Made by a program: the position numbers and the translations under genes. Below, piece by piece: positions 7,801-15,714 of a stretch of 22,201 nt of DNA. The notes beneath the pieces are model-generated. The model did no database searches. It had not been told where the DNA came from and saw only the letters and a program-made list of their open reading frames with translations. The DNA comes from Bacteroidia bacterium (GTDB lineage Bacteria > Bacteroidota > Bacteroidia > Bacteroidales > VadinHA17): the NCBI GenBank assembly GCA_026391515.1, contig JAPLEC010000403.1, positions 1 through 22,201 on the forward strand, in the 5' to 3' direction. How positions within the stretch are numbered: position 1 is the stretch's first letter; every line of letters begins with the position of its first letter.

Positions 7801-9986
7801 GCGATTTTGAAGCGGCAAATATTCAATATATCAAGTTCTGGCTTATGGATCCTTTTGTGGAGGATCCAGCTCACGAAGGCGGAGATCTTTATATTAATCT
7901 CGGAAATATATCAGAGGATATCTTGCGCGATTCAAGAAAAAGTTTTGAAAATGGATTACCGGGAACTGCAACTCCAATAAATATTGACACTACTTCATGG
8001 GGAAGAGTTCCGACTGTCCAGGCTGTTGTCAATGCTTTTGACAATGATCCTGAAACACGCAAATACCAGGATGCTGGGCTGGATGGTCTTAAAGATAATG
8101 ACGAACAAACATTCTTTGCCGACTATCTCCAGAAATCACAAGCAATTGGAAAACCAGCAGTTTATCAGGAAATATTAAAAGACCCGTCAGCTGATAACTT
8201 CCATTATTTCAGAGGATCAGATTATGATTTTGAACAGCTGGGAATTCTCGACAGGTATAAAAAGTATAATGGTCTGGATGGTAACTCTCCCACATCTGAA
8301 ATGTCGGCTGAATCATACCCAACTTCCGGCACCACACTACCCGACATGGAGGATATTAACCGCGATAATACACTCAGTGAAACTGAAAATTATTTTCAGT
8401 ACAGGGTAAGTATGAGACCCGGAGATTTAAAGGTCGGATCGAACTATATCGTCGATGAGATTGAATATGAGGCCACTATGGCAAATGGTACAAAATCGAA
8501 AGTAAAATGGTATCAGTTCAAAATCCCGATTACTGAATATCAGAAAGTCGTTGGAACAATAAGCGATTTCAAATCAATACGCTTTATGAGAATGTTTCTG
8601 CGTAGTTTTAATAAACCCGTTATTATGCGTTTTGCAAAACTTGATCTGGTAAGAGCAGAATGGAGAAAGTATAATATATCATTCATGGAGGGTGGTGAAA
8701 GAATTACGATACCCGAAGAATCTGACGGAACATTTGAAATCAGCTCGGTAAGCATTGAAGAGAATGCCGGGAAAGAACCTGTAAATTATGTGCTGCCTCC
8801 AGGTTTCGACAGGGTGACAGATCCTTCAAATCCACAGCTCAGGCAGCTTAACGAACAATCAATGGTTCTAAAGGTGCAAAACCTTGAAGACGGAGATGCA
8901 AGAGCTGCTTTCAGAACTGTAAATCTCGACATCCGGCAATATAGAAGATTGCGCATGGAAGTTCATGCTGAAGCAATAATCGGCCAGGTTCTTGCCGATA
9001 ATGAACTTACAGCATTTATAAGAATAGGTTCCGACTATAAAAGTAATTTTTATGAATACGAAATACCATTAAAGTTAACACCGCCAGGGCATTACGATAA
9101 CAATTCCGATGCATCACGGGCAATTGTCTGGCCAGCCGAAAACAGCTTTAACATCGATTTATCGGTTCTCCAGGATGCAAAGCAGGAGAGAAACAGACAG
9201 ATGAATGAACCAGGTTCATCTCTGAGCGTTTCTGATGTTTTTGTTTATATGCACGATGGACACAGGATATCTGTCTCGGGGAATCCCAACATGAGCAATG
9301 TAAAAGTTATAATGGTCGGGGTGAGAAACCCGATTAAAACAAGGAATCCTGCAAGTGATGATGGTAATCCAAAATGGGGAGAAGTATGGGTAAATGAACT
9401 TCGTCTCAATGATTTTATTGAAAATGGCGGATGGGCTGCAAATGCACATTTACAGGCACGTCTGGCTGACCTTGGTACTGTTGACATGGTAGGACAGACA
9501 AGTACACCGGGCTGGGGAAGCATCGATAAAAAGGTCAATGAGCGAAGCAAAGAACGGGTATTAAAATATGATCTCTCTTCAACTATAGAACTGGGGAAAT
9601 TTTTTCCGGAAAAACTGGGAGTCAGACTCCCCGTTTATATGGGTTACTCTGAAACAAGGATAAAACCTCAATATAATCCTCTCGATCCTGATATTCTCCT
9701 CACCGATGCTCTCGACAATGCCAAAACTAAAGTTGAAAGAGACTCAATAAAATCAATTGCAGAAGATTTTTCAAGAAGAAAAACTCTTACTATAAGCAAC
9801 GCAGGAATATCAAAAAGAGGTGATAAGCCGCATGCCTGGGATATCGCAAATTTAAGTGTCAATTATACATATAATGAAATTTACAGCAGTAACACAAAGA
9901 CCGAAATAAATCTTGAAAAAAACTACAAGGGAGGGCTGAGCTATAATTACGAAGCTCAACCTGCCAATGTAGCACCATTTAAATAG
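4875..9986 (+). CDS. sprA: T9SS translocon protein SprA, N-terminal part up to an in-frame amber codon
   Basis: SprA (also called Sov) is the giant outer-membrane beta-barrel through which the type IX secretion system exports cargo. The 1703-residue product has an N-terminal hydrophobic signal segment (about residues 10-30, ending near ANSQVSA) and the SprA opening region NPSNIKSTVIYDP. It also has the strongly conserved central block around residue 823 (SYIDDFEASEIPLDLKSFN) and long barrel regions. The start is TTG at 4875, because the frame is closed by TAA at 4866 and no ATG precedes the signal segment. TAG at 9984-9986 stops translation at codon 1704. The same frame continues with SprA-like sequence after it, so this is about the first 69 percent of a 2475-codon gene. 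A product ending here would lack the last barrel strands and is probably not functional unless the stop is read through or is an error. Confidence 0.9.
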   Translation: MGSGKSYRNLLVFLYLTLFVSLALKTTVANSQVSANPDTTQKSILKLQDVSGNPWETPKKSPLFLDNPSNIKSTVIYDPDKNEYIIYQKVGSFDYRTPVHMNPEEFRKYEYSRAMHDYWESRISGKETGFRSTLIPQIEIGGATFDKIFGSNIINIVPQGSAELIFGVNISKTENPTLSEKLRKIPTFDFKEKIQMNVTGTIGDKVELAVNYNTEALFEFENRTKLKYTGKEDEILKKIEAGDVTLPLTGTLITGSYSLFGLKTELQFGKLTVTAVASQQKGESSVIEVKGGAQLTDFEIYADEYEANRHFFLSQYFRDIYDNALKTLPIVTSGINIERIEVWVTNKTSRFEEGSNRNIVAFMDLAENKNHIYNNVPAFQETAGKPLYPDNDANHLYEQMNSTYSAIRNVDQVINTLEPLYNDFQIGRDFEKIENARKLSDREYTVNEQLGYISLNTALNTDEVLAVAFEYTLNGEVYKVGEFSTDGINAPQTLLLKMLKGTSLTPKLPTWDLMMKNIYSLGSGKLQTNDFVLNILYQDDKTGNSVNYLPEGKLKDQILLQIMGLDNLNSQMDREPDGFFDFISNVTVMVDRGKIVFPVIEPFGSHLRQKINDANIANKYVYQELYDSTQTVARQMAEKNKFIMQGQYSSESGSEIQLNATNIPQGSVKVTAGGVTLTENTDYTVDYNMGTVRIINTALIESQTPISVSLESNQFFGFQTKTLMGTHLDYRFSDNLDVGGTILHLTERPYTQKVNFGEEPISNTIWGLDVSYKTESHTLTKIIDKIPFLETKTPSAISFFGEFANLIPGHSKAISKAGNSYIDDFEASEIPLDLKSFNAWTLASVPQGQDLLFPEARFNNNLVSGFNRARLAWYVIDPLFLRNGSSTPDYIKQHPDEQSSHFVREIYENEIFPFKESESGIPTNITVLNLAYYPDERGQYNYDTDPGLYSKGINSDGKLNDPQSRWGGMMREVLTSDFEAANIQYIKFWLMDPFVEDPAHEGGDLYINLGNISEDILRDSRKSFENGLPGTATPINIDTTSWGRVPTVQAVVNAFDNDPETRKYQDAGLDGLKDNDEQTFFADYLQKSQAIGKPAVYQEILKDPSADNFHYFRGSDYDFEQLGILDRYKKYNGLDGNSPTSEMSAESYPTSGTTLPDMEDINRDNTLSETENYFQYRVSMRPGDLKVGSNYIVDEIEYEATMANGTKSKVKWYQFKIPITEYQKVVGTISDFKSIRFMRMFLRSFNKPVIMRFAKLDLVRAEWRKYNISFMEGGERITIPEESDGTFEISSVSIEENAGKEPVNYVLPPGFDRVTDPSNPQLRQLNEQSMVLKVQNLEDGDARAAFRTVNLDIRQYRRLRMEVHAEAIIGQVLADNELTAFIRIGSDYKSNFYEYEIPLKLTPPGHYDNNSDASRAIVWPAENSFNIDLSVLQDAKQERNRQMNEPGSSLSVSDVFVYMHDGHRISVSGNPNMSNVKVIMVGVRNPIKTRNPASDDGNPKWGEVWVNELRLNDFIENGGWAANAHLQARLADLGTVDMVGQTSTPGWGSIDKKVNERSKERVLKYDLSSTIELGKFFPEKLGVRLPVYMGYSETRIKPQYNPLDPDILLTDALDNAKTKVERDSIKSIAEDFSRRKTLTISNAGISKRGDKPHAWDIANLSVNYTYNEIYSSNTKTEINLEKNYKGGLSYNYEAQPANVAPFK
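9984..9986 (+). other. In-frame amber codon inside sprA
   Basis: The context is AAA TAG GTT AAA. Upstream reads NVAPFK and downstream reads VKFLNGNVFRLIKDFNFY, both in the same frame and both SprA-like. One base change (for example AAG to TAG) would explain it. No length change is needed, so it is a nonsense codon and not a frameshift. I see no obvious strong hairpin straight after it that would suggest programmed recoding. Confidence 0.85.
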
Positions 9987-10016
9987 GTTAAATTTCTGAA
10001 TGGAAATGTTTTCAGG

Positions 10017-12302
10017 TTGATTAAGGATTTTAATTTTTATCTTTTCCCTAAAAGCATCGGTTTCAGGACTGACCTGAGTCGTTATTATAATGAGATCAAA
10101 ACCAGGAACATAAATAATCCATATCTGAAAATAACACCTACTTTCAAGAAAGATTTCGAGTGGACCAGAATCTATGATTTCAAGTACGATGTAACACGAC
10201 AACTTAAGGTAGATTTTACAGCAACAAACATTGCACGAATTGATGAACCGGAAGGAGGAGTTGATAAAAAGAGATACCGCAGTGGATATGAGATCTGGCG
10301 CGATTCAGTCCTTACTAACCTTAAGAATTTAGGCCGGACAACATCATACAACCATTTCATTAACGTCACCTATAATATTCCTGTGAATAAGCTTCCGCTT
10401 CTTTCATGGATTAGTTCCACTGCCCGTTATGGATCTGATTATACATGGCTGGCGGGACCACTCTATCCTGACAGCATGAATATCAATATCGGGAATTCGA
10501 TTAAAAACCATAATGAACTTACTCTCTCCGGGACGGCAAGTTTTACCACAATCTATAGTAAATCTAAATTTCTTAAGAAAATTGAAAATAATACCCGTCC
10601 TGATGCCGCACAACGCATGAAGGCTGAATTAAAAACAGTTACATATACTAAAGATAATGTCAATTTCAAGCTGAATGTTGCTAAAGGAATTGTTCATAAT
10701 CTGCGAACCAAGGATGTTAAAGTCAAAGTCGTAAAGAAAAATGGCGAAGAGGTTAAAGGCAAAGTTGATATTGTAAGTGAAAATAAGGTGAACTTTACCT
10801 CGACCGAACAGGTCGAAGGTGCAAAGGTTGTAATAGAAGGACGTGTGCCGCAAAAACGTAGTCCCTTGATTGTAACCGGTGAATACCTGATGCGAACTCT
10901 TCTCGGAATAAGAACGATGAGCCTAACCTATACTTCAGGACAGGGCCAATACCTTCCCGGGTACATGCCTGGTACAAAATATCTCGGGATGTCAAAATTC
11001 AATGATATTCTTGCTCCGGGAGTGCCGTTCATACTTGGTTATAATAATGAAAGCTTTTTTGACAAGGCAGCAAGAAATGGCTGGATTACAACCGATACTT
11101 TGCTGAGTACTCCGGCAACCCTGGACAATAAGCATGATATTTCTTTGAGAACTATGGTTGAACCTTTCCCCAGTTTGAGAATAGATATAAATGCCGACAG
11201 GCGGTTCACACAAACAATCAGCTTATATTATATTGCTGATAAGGATGGCAATTTCCCTGAAAGCAGACGCAACAGGATCCTGACCGGAACATATTCAATA
11301 TCAGTTATTTCATGGGGTACGGCATTTGAAAAGATTTCAAAAGATAATGAATATGAATCTCCGACTTTTGAAGCTTTTAAGAAAAACCTGATCATTATTT
11401 CAGAAAGAAGAGCTGCTGAAAGAGCTGAAATTGATCCGACTTACAATCCTGACATAGATCCGGTGACCGGCGACCCGATCGAAGGACCATATAAGAACGG
11501 ATATGGAATGACTTCAAGAGAAGTTATGATTCCTGCTTTCCTTGCGGCATATACCAAAACCGATGCCCATAAAGTAACACTGGCAACTTTCCCGTCAGCA
11601 TTAAAAATGATGCCTAACTGGAGAATAACTTTTGACGGCCTGACAAAATTCAGCTTCATACAGAAAATATTCAGATCACTGACATTAACCCATCAGTACA
11701 GAAGCACATATCAGATCGGATCATATATAACAAACCTGAACTATGCGGAAGATGAAAACGGATTATGCGATATCAGGGATCATCAGAACAACTTCACCCA
11801 GCGATATGAAATAAACGTTGTTACCCTGAATGAACAATTCAGCCCTCTGATAAATGTGGATATGAACTGGAAAAACAACCTTACAACGAGGTTCGAATGG
11901 AAAAAATCCCGAACGGTTTCCCTGAATCTTACAAGTAATCAGATTGCTGATGCACGGATCAATGAACTTATAGTAGGGCTGGGCTACAGGTTTGAAGATC
12001 TGAAGATTGAATTGAAAACGGCTGGCAGACAGCGGGCCTTAAAAAGCGACCTGAACCTGCGTCTTGATTTTTCAATCCGCGATAATAAAACACTTGCCAG
12101 GAAACTCGTTGAAGATGTAAATCAGCCTGTCGTCGGAAGCAAAGTTTATACAGGCGGATTTACTGCTGATTATATGTTAAGTGACAGGTTTAATCTTCAG
12201 ATTTTTGTCGATTACACCAAAAATAATCCTTTTGTTGCGAGTACTTTCCCGACGTCAAATCTTAATATAGGATTCAGTCTTAAATTTACACTTGCCCAGT
12301 AA
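10017..12302 (+). CDS. sprA: SprA, C-terminal part downstream of the amber codon
   Basis: This is the continuation of sprA in the same frame. SprA-like coding sequence actually resumes at 9987, straight after the TAG. The first possible restart codon, TTG at 10017, falls in the middle of the continuous stretch RLIKDFNFYLFPKSIGF, so it is a formal start, not a credible one. The 761 residues are aromatic-rich amphipathic strands typical of the last part of the SprA barrel, ending NLNIGFSLKFTLAQ with a penultimate-region Phe, as expected of outer-membrane barrels. There is no signal peptide, so on its own it could not reach the outer membrane. Best read as the 3' end of an interrupted gene. gcvH follows after 60 bases. 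Confidence 0.8.
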   Translation: MIKDFNFYLFPKSIGFRTDLSRYYNEIKTRNINNPYLKITPTFKKDFEWTRIYDFKYDVTRQLKVDFTATNIARIDEPEGGVDKKRYRSGYEIWRDSVLTNLKNLGRTTSYNHFINVTYNIPVNKLPLLSWISSTARYGSDYTWLAGPLYPDSMNINIGNSIKNHNELTLSGTASFTTIYSKSKFLKKIENNTRPDAAQRMKAELKTVTYTKDNVNFKLNVAKGIVHNLRTKDVKVKVVKKNGEEVKGKVDIVSENKVNFTSTEQVEGAKVVIEGRVPQKRSPLIVTGEYLMRTLLGIRTMSLTYTSGQGQYLPGYMPGTKYLGMSKFNDILAPGVPFILGYNNESFFDKAARNGWITTDTLLSTPATLDNKHDISLRTMVEPFPSLRIDINADRRFTQTISLYYIADKDGNFPESRRNRILTGTYSISVISWGTAFEKISKDNEYESPTFEAFKKNLIIISERRAAERAEIDPTYNPDIDPVTGDPIEGPYKNGYGMTSREVMIPAFLAAYTKTDAHKVTLATFPSALKMMPNWRITFDGLTKFSFIQKIFRSLTLTHQYRSTYQIGSYITNLNYAEDENGLCDIRDHQNNFTQRYEINVVTLNEQFSPLINVDMNWKNNLTTRFEWKKSRTVSLNLTSNQIADARINELIVGLGYRFEDLKIELKTAGRQRALKSDLNLRLDFSIRDNKTLARKLVEDVNQPVVGSKVYTGGFTADYMLSDRFNLQIFVDYTKNNPFVASTFPTSNLNIGFSLKFTLAQ

Positions 12303-12320
12303 AAAAAATCGTTATTTTTG
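12292..12320 (+). promoter_or_regulatory. Likely Bacteroidota-type promoter for gcvH
   Basis: TATTTTTG (12313-12320) matches TAnnTTTG exactly. A TTG at 12292-12294 stands 18 bases upstream, inside the last codons of sprA. Transcription would start near 12328, about 35 bases before the gcvH ATG. gcvH may therefore be expressed independently of sprA. Confidence 0.5.
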
Positions 12321-12362
12321 AGCTGACAATAATTATTAATCAAGTAATAAAAGTTTGATGTT

Positions 12363-12737
12363 ATGAATATACCAGCAAATTTGTTGTACACAAAAGACCA
12401 TGAATGGCTTCGTATTGAAGGGAACATGGGTTATGTAGGAATTACAGATTTTGCCCAGGGCGAACTGGGAGATGTTGTTTTTTTAGAGATTGAAACTCTT
12501 GGAGAAACGCTGAAAAAAGGCGAGGTTTTCGGAACAATTGAAGCTGTTAAAACAGTATCTGATATTTATATGCCGGTAGGAGGAGAAGTCCTCGAAGTAA
12601 ATCCTGCTCTTGAAGCAACACCTGATGTTGTTAACAAGGATCCTTACGGGAAAGGCTGGATGATAAAAATAAAAGTTTCTGATCCTGCAGAAGCAAAAGA
12701 GCTTCTTACTCCGGAAAAATACAAAGAGTTGTTATAA
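12363..12737 (+). CDS. gcvH: Glycine cleavage system H protein
   Basis: GcvH carries the lipoyl arm that shuttles the aminomethyl group between the P, T and L proteins of the glycine cleavage system. The 124-residue product has the typical H-protein opening (YTKDHEWLRIEG), GITDFAQGELGDVVF, and the lipoylation site K63 in EAVKTVSDIYMPVGGEV. The conserved C-terminal GKGWMIKIK follows. Length is normal. It follows sprA, an arrangement I recall as common in Bacteroidota, and has its own candidate promoter. Its stop codon TAA (12735-12737) abuts the infB stop on the other strand. Confidence 0.96.
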   Translation: MNIPANLLYTKDHEWLRIEGNMGYVGITDFAQGELGDVVFLEIETLGETLKKGEVFGTIEAVKTVSDIYMPVGGEVLEVNPALEATPDVVNKDPYGKGWMIKIKVSDPAEAKELLTPEKYKELL

Positions 12738-15659
12738 GGTCTTTTTGATCTCGACTTCCTGATACCCTTCAACGATATCTCCTGTCTTTATATCGTTGAA
12801 ATTCTGGATATTAAGTCCGCATTCATAACCACCTACCACTTCTTTTACGTCATCCTTGAAGCGCTTAAGCGATCCGAGCTCGCCCGTGTATATGACAATA
12901 CCATCGCGTATTACCCTCACTTTTGTATTACGGGTAATCTTACCTTCTTTGACATAGCATCCTGCAACGGTTCCTACTTTTGTGACTTTAAAGATCTCGC
13001 GTATTTCAAGAGTTGCTACAATTTCTTCTTTCACTTCAGGTGAGAGCATACCTTCCATTGCAGCTTTTATCTCTTCAATAGCATCGTAAATAATTGAATA
13101 TAAGCGGATATCAATTTCTTCTTTCTCAGCAAGCTTCCGTGCTCCAAGTGAAGGACGAACCTGGAATCCGACAATGATAGCATTGGAAGCTGCTGCCAGA
13201 AGAACATCCGATTCAGAAATCTGTCCGACAGCTTTATGAATAATATTCAGCTGAATTTCAGGAGTCGACAACTTAATAAGTGAATCGCCTAGCGCTTCAA
13301 CTGAACCATCCACATCGCCCTTGACAATAATATTAAGCTCCTGGAAATTACCAATTGCTATCCTTCTTCCTATCTCATCAAGTGTTATATGCTTCTGAGT
13401 ACGAAGACCCTGTTCCCTCTGCAACTGAGCTCTTTTATTTGCAATATCCTTTGCCTCTTTGTCACTGAGCATAATATTGAATTTATCACCGGCCTGGGGA
13501 GCACCATTCAAACCAAGAATAAGTGCCGGCGTGGCAGGACCGACTTCATCAATCTTATGGCCTCTTTCGTTGTACATTGCTTTAATGTGTCCAAAGCAGC
13601 TTCCGGCCAGCATGATATCGCCGACTTTAAGGGTTCCTGCTTTTACCAGTACTGTAGCTGTGAAGCCTCTTCCTTTATCGAGCGAGGATTCAACTACAGT
13701 TCCGATAGCTGCCTTTTCAGGATTTGCTTTAAGATCAAGCATTTCAGCTTCAAGAAGCACTTTATCGAGAAGTATATCAATATTAACACCTGTTTTCGCC
13801 GAAATTTCCTGCGACTGGTATTTTCCGCCCCAGTCTTCAACAAGATAATTCATATTGGCAAGCGCCTCTTTTATCTTGTCAGGATTTGCAGTCGGTTTAT
13901 CTATTTTATTAATAGCAAATACAATAGGAACACCTGCGGCTGAGGCATGGTTTATAGCTTCAATTGTCTGAGGCATAACTCCGTCGTCAGCAGCAACGAC
14001 TATAATTGCAATATCAGTGATTTGTGCACCGCGGGCACGCATAGCTGTAAAAGCCTCATGACCGGGAGTATCGAGGAAAGTAATCTGCCGGCCGTCATCA
14101 AGCCGTACAGCATAAGCACCGATATGCTGCGTTATTCCTCCTGCTTCTCCTGCGATAACATTAGTTCTTCTTATATAGTCAAGCAGTTTTGTTTTTCCAT
14201 GATCGACATGTCCCATAACAGTAACTATCGGAGGTCTGGATTTCAGATCTTCCTCATCATCAGCTTCTTCTTTTACAGCTTCAAGTAATTCTGCACTGAC
14301 AAACTCAACTTTGAATCCAAATTCGTCAGCAAGCAGAGCCATCGTTTCAGCATCCAACCGCTGATTAATTGAAACAAAAAGTCCCAGATTCATGCAGGTG
14401 GAAATAATATCGTTGACAGAGACATTCATCATTATCGCCAGCTCGTTTGCAGAAACAAATTCCGTTACCTTAAGGATATTCTTTTCCTGTTCGATTTTGT
14501 CCTCTACCTCACGGGTTCTCTGACTGACTGCATCTCTCTTTTCACGACGATACCTTGAACCCTTTGATTTTCCTTTAGTTGTTAGTCTGGCAAGAGTCTC
14601 TTTTATTTGTTTCTGGACCTCTTCCTCATCAACTTCAATTCTGACGGGTCTTTTCTTTAAAGGCTTTTTGCCTGTCTTTTCTCTTCTTTCAGTCAGACCG
14701 GGTTTGACAACTGAAACCTGCTCTTTTTCTTTCGAAATTCTCTTTCTTCTTTTCTTTCTTTTAAAATCAGCGCCGCCTTCAACTTTTACCGGCTGATACG
14801 GCACTGGTTTCTTTTTTTCCTCAACGGGGAGGTCTATTTTCCCTACAACAGTAGGCCCTGATAATTTCTTAAAATCAGGTCTGAACAGTTCAACTATATC
14901 TTCTTCATGTTCAAGAATAGATTCATTGTCGATAAGGTCTTCAAGTATTTCTTCTTCACCGTTTATTTTAACTTCTGAAACTTCAACCGGCTTATGAGTT
15001 TTTTTCTCAGTTCCTTTTAACACTTCATCTTCACCGGCTTCTTTTTCTTTCAGCTTATCTTTTTTTGAAGGCCTGGTTTCTTTTATAACAGTTTCGTCGC
15101 CAGGTTTTTCAGCAACATCGGCACCTTTTTTGCTTTTCAATTCTTCATCTTCAGCCACAGGAACAGATTTTTTCTTTACTGCTTTACCAGGTTCAGCAGC
15201 TTTTTTTGAAGGTTTAGGTTCAGGCTCTTCGGTAAGTTTTTCAGTCTTTATTTTTGTTGTTTTTTCAAGATCAATTTTACCAATAAGCTTTATATCAGGT
15301 TTCTTGATTTCAGTCTTTAAGTCAACACCTTTATTAACACCGGAAGAATCTTTTACAAGAACCTCTTCTTCGCGTTCAGATTCTTCAACCTGGCTTTTTT
15401 CTGAAAAATCGTCAATCGAAACAGATTCTTTTTTCCTGTGAAGATCTTTTAGAATAAGTTTTTCAGATTCTTTCTTTACACTTATATCTGTGCTGTACTC
15501 TTTAACAAGCAAAAGATATGCTTCGTGAGGAAGTTTAGTGTTTGGATTAGGATCAAGGTCAAATCCCTTTTTGTGGAGAAACTCTACAATGGTGGATATC
15601 CCCACATTAAACTCGTGGGCTGCTTTACTTAATCTCGTTGCCTTTACATCCTCTGTCAT
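12732..15659 (-). CDS. infB: Translation initiation factor IF-2
   Basis: IF-2 is the GTPase that brings initiator tRNA to the 30S subunit and promotes 70S joining. The 975-residue product begins with an IF2_N-type module (about residues 8-50). A long Lys/Glu-rich, low-complexity linker (about 55-390) follows, then a second IF2_N-like module (about 395-455). The G domain has GHVDHGKT (483-490), DTPGHEAF (from 530) and NKID (584-587). Domains II to IV occupy the rest, ending IKTGDIVEGYQEVEIKKTL. The linker contains two similar segments, IGKIDLEK (126-133) and VGKIDLPVE (272-280). It is the last gene of the rimP-nusA-infB operon, 55 bases after nusA, and converges on gcvH with a 6-base overlap. 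Confidence 0.97.
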   Translation of the reverse strand: MTEDVKATRLSKAAHEFNVGISTIVEFLHKKGFDLDPNPNTKLPHEAYLLLVKEYSTDISVKKESEKLILKDLHRKKESVSIDDFSEKSQVEESEREEEVLVKDSSGVNKGVDLKTEIKKPDIKLIGKIDLEKTTKIKTEKLTEEPEPKPSKKAAEPGKAVKKKSVPVAEDEELKSKKGADVAEKPGDETVIKETRPSKKDKLKEKEAGEDEVLKGTEKKTHKPVEVSEVKINGEEEILEDLIDNESILEHEEDIVELFRPDFKKLSGPTVVGKIDLPVEEKKKPVPYQPVKVEGGADFKRKKRRKRISKEKEQVSVVKPGLTERREKTGKKPLKKRPVRIEVDEEEVQKQIKETLARLTTKGKSKGSRYRREKRDAVSQRTREVEDKIEQEKNILKVTEFVSANELAIMMNVSVNDIISTCMNLGLFVSINQRLDAETMALLADEFGFKVEFVSAELLEAVKEEADDEEDLKSRPPIVTVMGHVDHGKTKLLDYIRRTNVIAGEAGGITQHIGAYAVRLDDGRQITFLDTPGHEAFTAMRARGAQITDIAIIVVAADDGVMPQTIEAINHASAAGVPIVFAINKIDKPTANPDKIKEALANMNYLVEDWGGKYQSQEISAKTGVNIDILLDKVLLEAEMLDLKANPEKAAIGTVVESSLDKGRGFTATVLVKAGTLKVGDIMLAGSCFGHIKAMYNERGHKIDEVGPATPALILGLNGAPQAGDKFNIMLSDKEAKDIANKRAQLQREQGLRTQKHITLDEIGRRIAIGNFQELNIIVKGDVDGSVEALGDSLIKLSTPEIQLNIIHKAVGQISESDVLLAAASNAIIVGFQVRPSLGARKLAEKEEIDIRLYSIIYDAIEEIKAAMEGMLSPEVKEEIVATLEIREIFKVTKVGTVAGCYVKEGKITRNTKVRVIRDGIVIYTGELGSLKRFKDDVKEVVGGYECGLNIQNFNDIKTGDIVEGYQEVEIKKTL

Positions 15660-15714
15660 AAAATTGCCTCGACTTTATAAAAAATTCAAATAAAAACCAG
15701 GATAAATAATCCTG

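Noticed and set aside
9984..9986. TAG reassigned to an amino acid across the genome
   Set aside because: TAG is the natural last codon of tatA (199-201), nusA (15715-15717) and the PflX-like gene (18597-18599), each at a sensible protein end.
13389..14288. Plus-strand open frames opposite infB
   Set aside because: They mirror the conserved G domain of IF-2 on the other strand and show no protein-like pattern of their own.
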